DNA from: JAVVEG01 sp032251455
GTDB lineage: Bacteria; Pseudomonadota; Gammaproteobacteria; Pseudomonadales; Pseudohongiellaceae
DNA length: 64,000 nt
Assembly (NCBI GenBank): GCA_032251455.1
Contig: JAVVEG010000009.1
Span: 1-64,000 of the forward strand
Direction: 5' to 3'
Both the position numbers and the translations under genes were made by a program. Below, in pieces: positions 17,783-27,000 of the stretch; position 1 is the first letter of the stretch, and each line of letters begins with the position of its first letter. Below the pieces are notes generated by a model. The model was not told the origin of the DNA, searched no databases, and saw nothing but the letters and a program-made list of their open reading frames with translations.

Positions 17783-18616
17783 CTATTGTCGCAACAGCCT
17801 TTTCCGCAAGGCAGGGCCTGGTTGAGACAGCTTGATGGAGCTGCGCACGGGATTTATGTCAATACCTCCACGACGCAGGAAATAGAGACTTACCTGTAAT
17901 TGTCGAGGCGCGCAACACAGACTGATGTCACGAAATATCCGTTCAGCACACTGCTCATGAAACCCTGCATGCTGCCGGTAGGAAATCAGATAAGCCAGCA
18001 GCGATTGATGATTTATCTGCTGTCCCTGATAACTGATGCAGACGGTTGCCCAATCGGGTTGACCGGTTACCGGGCAGTTGGATCTGAACAGATTACTGTA
18101 GACATGCTCTTCTATCTCTTGTCCCGGTTTGAGCAATGACAACAGATTTTCATCAGGATGATAATTCTGGACTTCCAGTATTTGTTGATCAAGCGATTGT
18201 CCACCTGGGGGAATTACCTGCCATTGCTGAAACTGCCCATCAACATCCTGCAGACTGAGCTGTGGCTGCAGACCCAGCACTGGGGCCAGATCATTGATGA
18301 GGAGGTTTTTTACCGCCTCCCTATCGGCAAAACGCATTTGATTGAGGGAGTTCAAATACAGCTTCAGGGATTTCGACTCGATGATACGCGGCGAATGACA
18401 GTCAACGACAAATTCAAGCAGCGCCACCATGGGTTTCCCCATTGGATCAAGCCAGGACAGCTCGTAGGCCCGCCAAAGATCGCAGCCATACATAGGCAGA
18501 GTCGCCTCTTTAGCTGCCATTTGCTGTCGGGTGCCTGCTCTGTCTATCCCGAACAGCAGCTCAGGCGCATACTGATCCGGATAAGTGCTGGCCCGACCAA
18601 GAGGATTGTCAGACAT
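17783..18616 (-). CDS. queF: NADPH-dependent 7-cyano-7-deazaguanine reductase QueF
   Basis: QueF reduces preQ0 to preQ1 with two NADPH, a late step of queuosine synthesis for tRNA wobble position 34. The 277-residue length is that of the bimodular QueF type (E. coli 282). The QueF motif ESKSLKLY is at residues 80-87, and the catalytic cysteine that forms the thioimide with preQ0 is Cys181 in SNCPVTGQPDWA. The gene follows the tRNA-Ser promoter region on the minus strand, and lies 21 bases downstream of the ABC permease gene, so it may be read from the same transcript. Confidence 0.96.
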   Translation of the reverse strand: MSDNPLGRASTYPDQYAPELLFGIDRAGTRQQMAAKEATLPMYGCDLWRAYELSWLDPMGKPMVALLEFVVDCHSPRIIESKSLKLYLNSLNQMRFADREAVKNLLINDLAPVLGLQPQLSLQDVDGQFQQWQVIPPGGQSLDQQILEVQNYHPDENLLSLLKPGQEIEEHVYSNLFRSNCPVTGQPDWATVCISYQGQQINHQSLLAYLISYRQHAGFHEQCAERIFRDISLCCAPRQLQVSLYFLRRGGIDINPVRSSIKLSQPGPALRKRLLRQ

Positions 18617-18637
18617 GACCCCGCTCCCCCTGTATGC

Positions 18638-19411
18638 TCAATGACGCAATCCTGTGCCACGGCGTAACAACATGATTGCCGCGGTAAACAGCGCAAACAT
18701 GAAAAAAAACAACATCAACAAGGCCCAGATAATATCGACATCGCTACTGCCGAGAATGCCATAACGAAAGGTGTTCACCATATAGAATACCGGGTTGAGA
18801 GCTGAGACCAGACGTCCAAAATCCGGTAACAATTCGACCGAGTAAAACACTCCGCCCAGATAAATCAATGGCGTCAGCACAAAGGTGGGGATTATTGCAA
18901 TATCATCGAAACTATTGGCATACAGGGCATTGATGAACCCAGCCAGGGCAAATACCACCGAAGTCATCAATACCACCAGAATGGTTAATGCCCAACTGTG
19001 AACGGTGAAGTCCGTAAATAAAAACGACATCATCATTACAATCAACCCAACCAGCAGACCACGGCACATGCCTCCGACAACAAAACCGCTCAGAATGATG
19101 TAATTCGGCACCGGAGAGACCAGCAATTCCTCTATGCTGTGTTGAAACTTATGGCTGAAAAATGAAGAAACCACATTGGAATAAGAGTTCTGTATCACAG
19201 CCATCATAATCAGGCCTGGAACAATGAAATCCATGTAATCAAAACCACCCATCACCCCGATTCTGCGTCCAATCAGGTTGCCAAAAATAAGAAAGTACAA
19301 ACCAATGGTTATGGCCGGAGGAACCAGTGTCTGCATCCAGATACGGCTGAAGCGTCTGACCTCCTTGATGACGATTGTTTCAAAGGCAATATATTTGTGA
19401 TTAATCAGCAT
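18638..19411 (-). CDS. ABC-2 type transporter permease
   Basis: A 257-residue membrane protein with about six transmembrane helices and the ABC-2 permease layout. The family region PNYIILSGFVVGGMCRGLLVG, with the helices that follow, resembles YadH of E. coli. It starts 27 bases after the ATPase gene stop, on the same strand, and forms the exporter with it. YadGH-type exporters have no firmly proven substrate. The N-terminal cytoplasmic part ends with RRFSRIWMQTLVPPAITI. Confidence 0.9.
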   Translation of the reverse strand: MLINHKYIAFETIVIKEVRRFSRIWMQTLVPPAITIGLYFLIFGNLIGRRIGVMGGFDYMDFIVPGLIMMAVIQNSYSNVVSSFFSHKFQHSIEELLVSPVPNYIILSGFVVGGMCRGLLVGLIVMMMSFLFTDFTVHSWALTILVVLMTSVVFALAGFINALYANSFDDIAIIPTFVLTPLIYLGGVFYSVELLPDFGRLVSALNPVFYMVNTFRYGILGSSDVDIIWALLMLFFFMFALFTAAIMLLRRGTGLRH

Positions 19412-19438
19412 ACTGAGTTTCTCGTACCGGATGTAACA

Positions 19439-20380
19439 TCAAGCCCCTTTCAGGCGTGACAGAAACAACTCTTCAAGTCGATTTGTTTTGTTGCGCATTC
19501 CGGCAACCTGAATCTGCTGCGCGGAAAACTGTGCAAAAAGATCATTGATATCTCGTTTGGTGCTGATCAAAACTTCAAAACTGTTATTGTCCACCAAGCG
19601 GCATGGTGTCTTGCCGTCATCAAGCACCGGTGCCTGTTGCAGATCATTGCGAACATCAAAGACCAGGGTTTGATAATCAAGCTTTTTCAATAACTGTTTC
19701 ATACTGGTATTTTCAATGATTCGGCCTTCGTCAATAATTGCAATATTGCGACAAAGATGTTCCGCCTCCTCAAGGTAGTGGGTAGTCAGGATAATGGTGG
19801 TGCCATTGGCGTTGATCTCCTGCAGGAACTCCCACATCGAACGTCGCAGTTCAATATCAACACCTGCAGTAGGTTCATCCAGTATCAACAGTTTGGGCTC
19901 ATGCACCAGCGCCCTGGCTATCATCAGACGCCGCTTCATACCCCCGGAGAGCATGCGTGAACGGTTGTCCCGCTTATCCCACAAGCCCAGTTTCTTCAGA
20001 TATTTTTCAGTACGTTCTCTGGCCAGCCTGCGTGGCAGACCATAATAACCAGCTTGTGTCATGACAATATCACCGACTTTTTCAAACTGGCTGAAATTCA
20101 CTTCCTGGGGAACCACACCAAAATCGAGTTTCGTCTCATAAATGTGTGCAGCCACATCCTTGCCAAACACCTTCACGCTGCCGGAAGTTTGTCGCACCAA
20201 TGTTGAAATGATACCGATAATAGTAGATTTGCCGGCCCCATTGGGACCCAACAAGGCAAAGAAATCATTTTCCTGCACCTCCAGGTTGACACCCTTCAGA
20301 GCTATATGCCCGTTATCATAGGTTTTATGCAGATCATGCAGGGAAATTGCTGAAGTTGCTGAAGTCATGAAGTCCATCAT
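19439..20380 (-). CDS. ABC transporter ATP-binding protein
   Basis: A 313-residue ABC ATPase of the YadG (ABC-2 exporter) type. Walker A GPNGAGKST is at residues 45-53, followed by the Q loop, the signature MLSGGMKRR, Walker B LLILDEPTAGVD and the H loop TTHYLEEAEHL. The C-terminal 80 residues form the usual accessory domain. It is the first gene of the exporter pair. The ATG at 20380 is followed by a second in-frame ATG four codons later; I cannot decide between them from the weak upstream purines. A perfect dyad lies about 60 bases upstream. Confidence 0.92.
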   Translation of the reverse strand: MMDFMTSATSAISLHDLHKTYDNGHIALKGVNLEVQENDFFALLGPNGAGKSTIIGIISTLVRQTSGSVKVFGKDVAAHIYETKLDFGVVPQEVNFSQFEKVGDIVMTQAGYYGLPRRLARERTEKYLKKLGLWDKRDNRSRMLSGGMKRRLMIARALVHEPKLLILDEPTAGVDIELRRSMWEFLQEINANGTTIILTTHYLEEAEHLCRNIAIIDEGRIIENTSMKQLLKKLDYQTLVFDVRNDLQQAPVLDDGKTPCRLVDNNSFEVLISTKRDINDLFAQFSAQQIQVAGMRNKTNRLEELFLSRLKGA

Positions 20381-20438
20381 GCGAAAATAAAAACAGGCAT
20401 GATAGCAGATATGCCCCCTTACTCGCCAAGGTTTGGCA

Positions 20439-20459
20439 GAACAGGAAGAGTTCCTGTTC
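20439..20459. repeat. perfect 9-bp inverted repeat upstream of the ABC exporter genes
   Basis: GAACAGGAA and TTCCTGTTC are separated by GAG. There is no T-run on either side, so a terminator is unlikely. Its position about 60 bases upstream of the ATPase start suits an operator or a leader hairpin. The function is inferred only from position and symmetry. Confidence 0.4.
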
Positions 20460-20504
20460 GTGCAGGGTCAGCTCAAGAAAATTGGGTATGGTTGAATTTC
20501 AAGC

Positions 20505-20532
20505 CAAAAAAACCCAGCCGTCAGACTGGGTT
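20505..20532 (-). terminator. intrinsic terminator after tRNA-Glu
   Basis: On the minus strand AACCCAG pairs with CTGGGTT, followed directly by a run of seven T. It lies 25 bases beyond the tRNA 3' end and is a typical rho-independent terminator. Confidence 0.8.
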
Positions 20533-20557
20533 CAGTGTTGGGTCAATGACTTGAAAA

Positions 20558-20633
<76 letters not shown>

Positions 20634-20671
20634 AGAACAAACAGTGCCTGGCTTCTCCCAGGACGGCCGGC

Positions 20672-20701
20672 ATTCTAAGAAGACATGGGGTATTCAGTCA
20701 A
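20672..20701 (-). promoter_or_regulatory. probable promoter of tRNA-Glu
   Basis: TTGACT and TAGAAT on the minus strand are 18 bases apart, with a GC-rich stretch (GCCGGCCG) after the -10, as for stable-RNA promoters. The tRNA begins about 38 bases downstream, allowing for a short processed leader. Confidence 0.6.
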
Positions 20702-20834
20702 GCAATATTTAAAGAATACATGCTTTAGTGGATATCAATGCATTTCTCAAGCTACCATGACAGGCTGAGCATACAGGCTGCCTTGGGTCAAGGCAGTTTG
20801 CGCTTGCCACTACACACATTCATCACGGGCAATT

Positions 20835-21482
20835 ATGGCGATTTTTCTGGGGTTGTTGTTGGCTTTGAGCGTATTGGCTGGGACCGTCTACAGCCTGCAT
20901 CGTTACCAAAAAACCAGGTCTCTGGATAATGCGGATCGTCAATCACCATTACCTCCCTTGTCTGCCACCCCACAACTAATGATTGAGATAGCAACAGCCC
21001 ACGATGAGCAGCGTCCTCGCAGAACAACCGGCACTACCTGGCGCACTCTTTACAGGCAACTCAAAAACTCCGGAGAACCTGAAGCCGCAATGGCCGTCTG
21101 CATCGAAAATTTTCCACAACGGCAAGCTTTTGAGCTCGCTGCCAGGCTCGTCCGGGCACAAATCCGCGAACTCGCTGCCGAACAGCAAGCACACAAATCC
21201 GAATTGCTTCAACAACTCTATCTGATAGCCTGTCAGGACAGCTTCATCCATGACCGTCTTGATGGTGTCGCCAATCTGAACAGATTACAGCTACAGACTT
21301 TGCCATCGAGCGCCTGGATGGGATTGGCCATGCCCTATCAGGAAATCGGTTATGAACAGTTGGCACTTTTAAATAAAACCGATCAGCGTGATATCCGGAC
21401 AAACTGGGGCGCGCCGCTTCGCCATCAGAGTGCCAAAGCCTACCACCAGCGACACTGGCACAATCTGCTGGGGAGCCTCTGA
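20835..21482 (+). CDS. hypothetical membrane-anchored protein
   Basis: I do not recognise this 215-residue product. Residues 2-20 form one hydrophobic segment (MAIFLGLLLALSVLAGTVYSLHRYQKTR), followed by a Pro- and Ser-rich linker. A helical, Gln-, Leu- and Ala-rich body follows (WRTLYRQLKNSGEPEAAMAVCIENFP... AELLQQLYLIACQDSFIHDRL). The last three residues, GSL, and the TGA stop lie inside the 167-bp inverted-repeat element that starts at 21467, so the original C-terminus may have been replaced. Codon use and amino-acid composition look like a real gene, but no clear ribosome-binding site precedes the ATG. Confidence 0.6.
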   Translation: MAIFLGLLLALSVLAGTVYSLHRYQKTRSLDNADRQSPLPPLSATPQLMIEIATAHDEQRPRRTTGTTWRTLYRQLKNSGEPEAAMAVCIENFPQRQAFELAARLVRAQIRELAAEQQAHKSELLQQLYLIACQDSFIHDRLDGVANLNRLQLQTLPSSAWMGLAMPYQEIGYEQLALLNKTDQRDIRTNWGAPLRHQSAKAYHQRHWHNLLGSL

Positions 21483-21633
21483 ATAAGTCTATGGTTACTC
21501 TGCGGGAGTCTGGCGCGCTCTGCTGCAAGGCGTCGTGCGCCGGCAATGGCCGTAGCCCTTGGCAAGCACGACAACGCGGCAGCAGGGCGCTGAAGACCAG
21601 AGTGACCATAGACTTATTCAGAGGCTCCCCAGC
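21467..21633. mobile_element. 167-bp long inverted-repeat (MITE-like) element
   Basis: The two ends form an inverted repeat of 36 bp with one mismatch, starting GCTGGGGAGCCTCTGAATAA. The inner parts are also largely complementary: GCGCTCTGCTGCAAGGCGTC on the left against the complement of CGCGGCAGCAGGGCGC on the right. The whole unit can fold into one long imperfect hairpin with a small loop around 21545-21560. It encodes nothing convincing. It lies exactly between two convergent genes and contains the stop of the left one, and its last base is the final base of the stop codon of the right one. The size and terminal repeats fit a non-autonomous transposable element. No target-site duplication is evident. 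It may also act as a two-way terminator. Confidence 0.7.
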
Positions 21634-22124
21634 TATCTATGCCGATACCTGAGCCGCTGTCTGATAAAACGGGAACCCAGTGCTTTAGGCAGAATGCTGG
21701 CTGGCGTCACTGCCCGGTGTGGCGACCTGAGCTCCAACAATATGCAAGCTTGATCTCTCTGTTGACATCGCACCAATAGCAGGCGCAGTTTTTCTATGCG
21801 CAAGGAAATATTACCGGATTTGTGACCGATGCTTACCAACTGCCGGTCAATCCTGACAAGCTTCTCAGATATGCCTGCCGTATCAGCATTTGCTTCGTTG
21901 CGGATAGCTTTCATGCCAAGCTGCTCAAGTTCATCCAGGCGAGCTGCCAGTCCGGCTGCCTCAGCCAGTAATTTCTGCTGTTCCTGCCTGAGTTTCAACT
22001 CGATTGCCTGCAGGCCTTGTTTTCTGTGGGCAAGCTGCCGTCTTCTATCGCCCAGTGTTCTGACACTGCTCGTTTCGCTTTTTCCAAGGGGTCGGGAAAA
22101 ATCAATAAATTTCATTTTTTTCAA
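21633..22124 (-). CDS. hypothetical coiled-coil protein
   Basis: An unrecognised product of 160-163 residues. Residues 30-75 are strongly helical with heptad-like spacing (LAHRKQGLQAIELKLRQEQQKLLAEAAGLAARLDELEQLGMKAI), and a second helical part is at 85-120. The C-terminal 30 residues are basic (SRFIRQRLRYRHR). The frame opens with TTG at 22124; an ATG at 22115 (MKFIDFSRPLGKSE) is the likelier start. The TAG stop abuts the 167-bp repeat element, so the native end may have been altered. It is soluble by composition. Confidence 0.55.
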   Translation of the reverse strand: MKKMKFIDFSRPLGKSETSSVRTLGDRRRQLAHRKQGLQAIELKLRQEQQKLLAEAAGLAARLDELEQLGMKAIRNEANADTAGISEKLVRIDRQLVSIGHKSGNISLRIEKLRLLLVRCQQRDQACILLELRSPHRAVTPASILPKALGSRFIRQRLRYRHR

Positions 22125-22264
22125 TTAGATAATTATCGCAGTTGATTTTTTCACTGTTAAAATTTCAGGACTTCCATAATCTGAGCGTTTATAATGCATC
22201 GGTAGCACTGTAGTTTACAGCAAACAATTGACGGGAATCTTCTACCCAGATCGCTGCTGTATAA

Positions 22265-22287
22265 ATCCTTTACAACATCCTTTACAA
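22265..22287. repeat. tandem 11-bp direct repeat in a divergent promoter region
   Basis: ATCCTTTACAA occurs twice with a period of 12 bases, about 100 bases upstream of the 76-residue protein gene. Spacing of roughly one helical turn suits two operator half-sites for one regulator. No further copies are seen nearby. Confidence 0.3.
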
Positions 22288-22388
22288 AATAAATAAAAAT
22301 AGCGTATTGGTTCTCAGTTATCCAGGCTAGCGGCCGATAAGATAAGCTAATGGCATAAATAACAGACTACATTGGCGGTTTACCCCAG

Positions 22389-22619
22389 ATGAAGGATAAG
22401 CGCAAGCAAAGCCAAAACCCGGTAATCGACCAGGCCTTGCTGGACCAGGGTAGTATTCAGCTAAAAACTGAAATCAACACCCTGGAAAACTGGCTGGAAG
22501 ACCTGAAGTCGGCTGATTCGAGTGATCCGGCAGTTATCGAGGCCCGGAAAGCCTATCTCGACATGTTACATAGCCGCCGTGAGATGCTGGATGCGCTGCA
22601 AAAACACTCGAAAAAATAA
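22389..22619 (+). CDS. small hypothetical helical protein
   Basis: A 76-residue, highly charged protein (starting MKDKRKQSQN) that I do not recognise. The body is helical (IQLKTEINTLENWLEDLKSADSSDPAVIEARKAYLDMLHSRREMLDALQKH) with a possible helical hairpin around SSDPAV. It has no membrane segment or cysteine. Its stop is 25 bases before the dUTPase start on the same strand, so the two are probably co-transcribed. Confidence 0.6.
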   Translation: MKDKRKQSQNPVIDQALLDQGSIQLKTEINTLENWLEDLKSADSSDPAVIEARKAYLDMLHSRREMLDALQKHSKK

Positions 22620-22643
22620 CCATCCTACAGGGAGTTCCACACA

Positions 22644-23321
22644 GTGACGACAGCCACTCTGACGTCGGCACAAGCAGCTACCATGCTTGGCATGCAATCT
22701 GAAATGAATGCCAGGGTTGACCCGAACTGGATAGCTGCTGCCTATCCCTATCTGCGTGCGGTCATTATTGAATCTGCCGAAGCCATTGAACATCATGGCT
22801 GGAAGTGGTGGAAAAAACAAACCTGCGATCTGCCTCAATTGCAAATGGAGCTGATTGATATCTGGCATTTCCTGCTCTCTGAGCTCTTGTTGCAGCAGCA
22901 AGGTGACCAGAGCAAGGCTTTACAGGTTTTGCTGCAGGGTATCCCCAGCCACTGGCAAAATGAGTCAGTCCACTTTGATGGACACGAGCATGCACTGGCC
23001 AAGCTTGATCTTTTGGGAAAACTGGAACTGCTGATTGGCACAGCTGCTGCAAACCGGATTGAACTGGTGCTGTTTGCAGCAATCATGCACGATTGCCAGA
23101 TGGATTGGCAGGATGTCTATGCCCAGTATGTTGGCAAGAATGTGCTCAATTTCTTTCGCCAGGACAATGGCTATAAAGAAGGAACCTATGTCAAAGTCTG
23201 GCACCAGCGTGAAGACAATGAGCATCTGGTGGAAATCATGCTGCAACTGGATCCACTGCACCCGAACTACCGGCAACAGCTTTACACAGCATTATCAGAG
23301 CGCTACCCGGAGATTCTCTGA
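22644..23321 (+). CDS. dimeric all-alpha dUTP diphosphatase
   Basis: This 225-residue protein resembles the dimeric dUTPase/dCTPase family (all-alpha NTP pyrophosphatases), which hydrolyse dUTP to dUMP and keep uracil out of DNA. Visible motifs are the ESAEAIEHHGWKWWK helix and ELIDIWHF, which supply the acidic metal ligands, and the C-terminal VGKNVLNFFRQDNGYKEGTYVKVW followed by EDNEHL. It is distinct from the trimeric Dut family. The GTG start at 22644 has AGGGAG about ten bases upstream. It is convergent with nfuA, with a four-base gap. Confidence 0.82.
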   Translation: MTTATLTSAQAATMLGMQSEMNARVDPNWIAAAYPYLRAVIIESAEAIEHHGWKWWKKQTCDLPQLQMELIDIWHFLLSELLLQQQGDQSKALQVLLQGIPSHWQNESVHFDGHEHALAKLDLLGKLELLIGTAAANRIELVLFAAIMHDCQMDWQDVYAQYVGKNVLNFFRQDNGYKEGTYVKVWHQREDNEHLVEIMLQLDPLHPNYRQQLYTALSERYPEIL

Positions 23322-23325
23322 AAAA

Positions 23326-23907
23326 TCACTTGAAGTAGGCATTCTCACGATTGCTGTGATCTGTGCTATCCCTAACTGCGGTCAACTGAGGTATCTGTTC
23401 CAGCAAGGCCTTCTCAACCCCTTCCTTGAGCGTGACATCGACCATTCCGCACCCCTGGCAGCCACCGCCAAACTTGAGTACGGCGATGGAGTCCTCAAAA
23501 ATTTCCTCCAAGCTTACCACGCCACCATGGGCGGCCAGGGAGGGATTGATTTCATTGTATAAAATGTAATTGATCTTATCTTCCAGAGGACTGTCGTCAC
23601 GGATTTTTGGAAGACGGGAGTTGGGTGCCTTTATGGTCAATTGCCCGCCCATGGCATCCTTGGCATAATCCACCACAGCCTCCTCCAGAAAGGGGATGCT
23701 GCGCTTATCAATAAAGGCATTAAAGGCTGGGTAAGGTTTAAGCTCATCACCGGATTGTTCATCTCCGGGACGACAGAAAGAGATACAGGTTTCAGCCTTG
23801 GGCGTACCAGGGTCCAGAATGAATACGCGAATGCCTATACCTGCACAATCCTGTTTCTGTAGCAGCTCCGCAAGATAAGTCTGGGCGGATTCGGTAATTG
23901 TAATCAT
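23326..23907 (-). CDS. nfuA: Fe-S biogenesis protein NfuA
   Basis: NfuA is a carrier that delivers 4Fe-4S clusters to target enzymes. The 193 residues hold an N-terminal degenerate A-type domain (ITITESAQTYLAELL) and a C-terminal Nfu domain. The cluster-binding CxxC is Cys150 and Cys153 in GGGCQGCGMVDVTLKEG. The length matches E. coli NfuA (191). It is transcribed away from metH, with about 185 bases between them, and converges on the dUTPase gene. Confidence 0.97.
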   Translation of the reverse strand: MITITESAQTYLAELLQKQDCAGIGIRVFILDPGTPKAETCISFCRPGDEQSGDELKPYPAFNAFIDKRSIPFLEEAVVDYAKDAMGGQLTIKAPNSRLPKIRDDSPLEDKINYILYNEINPSLAAHGGVVSLEEIFEDSIAVLKFGGGCQGCGMVDVTLKEGVEKALLEQIPQLTAVRDSTDHSNRENAYFK

Positions 23908-24093
23908 GAAAATCCCTGCTCCTGGTAATTCGCTGGTTCAATGCCCATAGTTTACGCGATTGAGCCCGCAAGATAAATACTGGAGTAATTTACTTGGGTA
24001 TTTCTTTATCCCAGTCCTCTGCAACTGCCTTGAAAACAGCACATGAAAAACAAGTTTCTGGTAATATTACGCCCTTTTGCGGGAACCCAGATC

Positions 24094-27000
24094 ATGACCG
24101 AAGTCAAAACCCAGGACATACTCAGGAAAGCGCTGGCAGAAAGAATTCTTATCCTGGATGGCGCCATGGGGACAATGATACAGGCTCGCAAATTGCAGGA
24201 AGCTGATTTTCGCGGCCAACGTTTTCAGGATCATCCCAGCGATCTGAGCGGTAACAATGATCTGCTGACCCTGACCCAACCGGATGTCATTCGGGATATT
24301 CACCTGGCTTATCTTGAAGCCGGTGCTGATATCATAGAAACCAATACCTTCAATTCCACCGCAATCTCCCAGGCTGATTACAGGCTGCAGGAGCTGGCCT
24401 ATGAACTCAACTATGAAGGGGCTCGTCTGGCTCGCGCCTGCTGCGACCAATACACCAAGCAAACACCAGCCAAACCCCGCTTTGCTGCAGGCATCATCGG
24501 GCCTACCAGCCGCACTGCCTCAATTTCCCCAGATGTCAATGACCCTGCCTATCGCAATGTTGATTTTGACGCCCTGGTGGCTGATTACCTGATAGCGTCC
24601 GAAGGGCTTATCAAGGGCGGTGTCGATATACTCCTGATTGAGACCGTTTTTGACACACTCAATGCCAAGGCGGCCATTTTTGCCGCACGTCAATGCATGG
24701 AGAACTTGCAGATAGAAGTGCCAATCATGATTTCCGGCACCATTACCGATGCCAGTGGTCGGACACTGTCCGGGCAGACTGTAGAAGCCTTCTGGAATTC
24801 GGTTGCCCATGCCAGGCCAATCTCCATCGGCTTCAATTGTGCCCTGGGAGCCGAACAGTTACGGCCTCATATCGAGGAGATATCCCGCATAGCTGATACC
24901 TTTGTCTCCGCGCACCCAAATGCCGGGCTGCCCAACGAATTTGGGGAATACGACCAGGGTGCCAGTGAAATGGCTGACATTGTCGGCGAGTTTGCAGCAA
25001 GAGGCTTTCTCAATATCGTCGGGGGTTGTTGTGGAACCCGGCCAGAGCATATTCGTGCCATTGCTAAAGCAGTTGCACAACATGCACCAAGAGCTATTCC
25101 CGTGCAGACGCCAGCCTGTCGACTCAGTGGCCTGGAGGCGTTCAACATCACTGCTGATTCGTTATTCGTCAATGTTGGAGAACGTACCAATATCACCGGT
25201 TCAAAGAAGTTTGCCCGCCTGATCAGGGACGAAGATTACACCACTGCACTGGATGTCGCCTTGCAGCAGGTTGAAGCCGGCGCACAGGTCATTGACATCA
25301 ATATGGACGAAGGCATGCTTGATTCCAGGGCTGCCATGGAAAAGTTTCTGCGTCTGATAGCCAGCGAGCCAGATATCAGCCGAGTACCGATCATGCTCGA
25401 TTCCTCCAAATGGGAGGTCATCGAAACCGGCCTGAAATCGATTCAAGGCAAAGGTATAGTCAACTCGATAAGCCTCAAGGAAGGTGAAGCAGAATTCATT
25501 GAGCGTGCAAAGCTGTGCCTCAACTACGGCGCCGCTGTAATCGTCATGGCCTTTGATGAGACTGGCCAGGCTGATACTTTTGCCCGCAAGTGTGAAATCT
25601 GCAAGCGCAGCTATGAGCTGCTGGTCTCGCAGCTTGGTTTTCCACCGCAGGATATTATTTTTGACCCCAACATCTTCGCCATAGCCACGGGTATCGAGGA
25701 ACATGATAACTATGCTGTGGACTTTATCCAGGCCTGCGAATATATCCGTCGGGAACTGCCCTATGCACTGATTTCCGGCGGAGTCAGCAATGTTTCTTTT
25801 TCCTTCCGCGGTAATGACGCAGTTCGCGAAGCCATTCATTCAGTTTTTCTGTACCACGCCATTAAAGCCGGGCTGAGCATGGGCATAGTCAATGCCGGAC
25901 AGCTTACGGTGTACGACCAGATTCCCGTTGAACTCAAGAGCAGGGTCGAGGACGTGGTGCTGAATCGCAGAAAGGATGCAACCGAACGCCTGATGGAGAT
26001 AGCCCAGCGTTATACCGGTGATGGCAGCATTGAAAACCATGAAGACCTGAGCTGGCGGGAAGCCTCTGTACAGGAACGCATATCCCATGCCCTGGTCAAA
26101 GGGATAACCCGGTATATCGAGGAAGATACCGAAACAGCCCGGCAACAGTATCAGCGCCCGATTGAGGTTATTGAAGGTCCATTGATGGATGGCATGAACA
26201 TTGTCGGTGACTTGTTTGGCAATGGCAAAATGTTCCTGCCTCAGGTAGTCAAGAGTGCACGGGTAATGAAACAGGCTGTCGCCTGGCTGCTGCCTTACAT
26301 TGAAGCAGAGAAGTCCGGCACTGAATCCAAACCGAAGGGCAAGATTCTGATGGCTACGGTCAAGGGAGATGTGCATGACATCGGCAAAAATATTGTCGGG
26401 GTCGTACTGGGCTGCAATAACTATGATGTAGTCGATCTGGGCGTGATGGTCTCCAGCGAGAAAATCCTGCAGACAGCCATCGCCGAAAAGGTGGACATCA
26501 TCGGTCTGAGCGGCTTGATTACGCCCTCTCTGGATGAAATGGTTCATGTTGCCAGCGAGATGCAACGCCAGGGGTTCACTATTCCATTGCTTATTGGCGG
26601 TGCTACCACGTCCAAGGCACATACAGCCGTAAAAATTGAGCAGCAATATCAGAATAATGCCACTATTTATGTGCCTGATGCATCACGCAGCGTTACCGTG
26701 GTCAGCAACCTGCTCAGCGAGGCCGGTTGCGAGGAGTACAAGGCAGCAATTCGTGCAGAGTACGCCACCATAAGAAAGCGTAATGCCAATCGTGATCAGC
26801 GCAAAAACATAATCAGCTTTCGGGATGCCAATGCCAATGCCTGGCAAGGTGACTGGGCGCATTACACACCCCCGGTTCCGACATTTTTGGGCACCCGCAC
26901 ATTCTCCAACTACCCGCTGCAGGAGTTGGTGCCGTATATTGACTGGACACCCTTCTTCATCACCTGGAGCCTGTCCGGGAAATTCCCTGCCATTTTGAAA

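Noticed and set aside
23908..24093. Cobalamin or S-adenosylhomocysteine riboswitch upstream of metH
   Set aside because: I could not find the conserved B12 box or the SAH core in this stretch.
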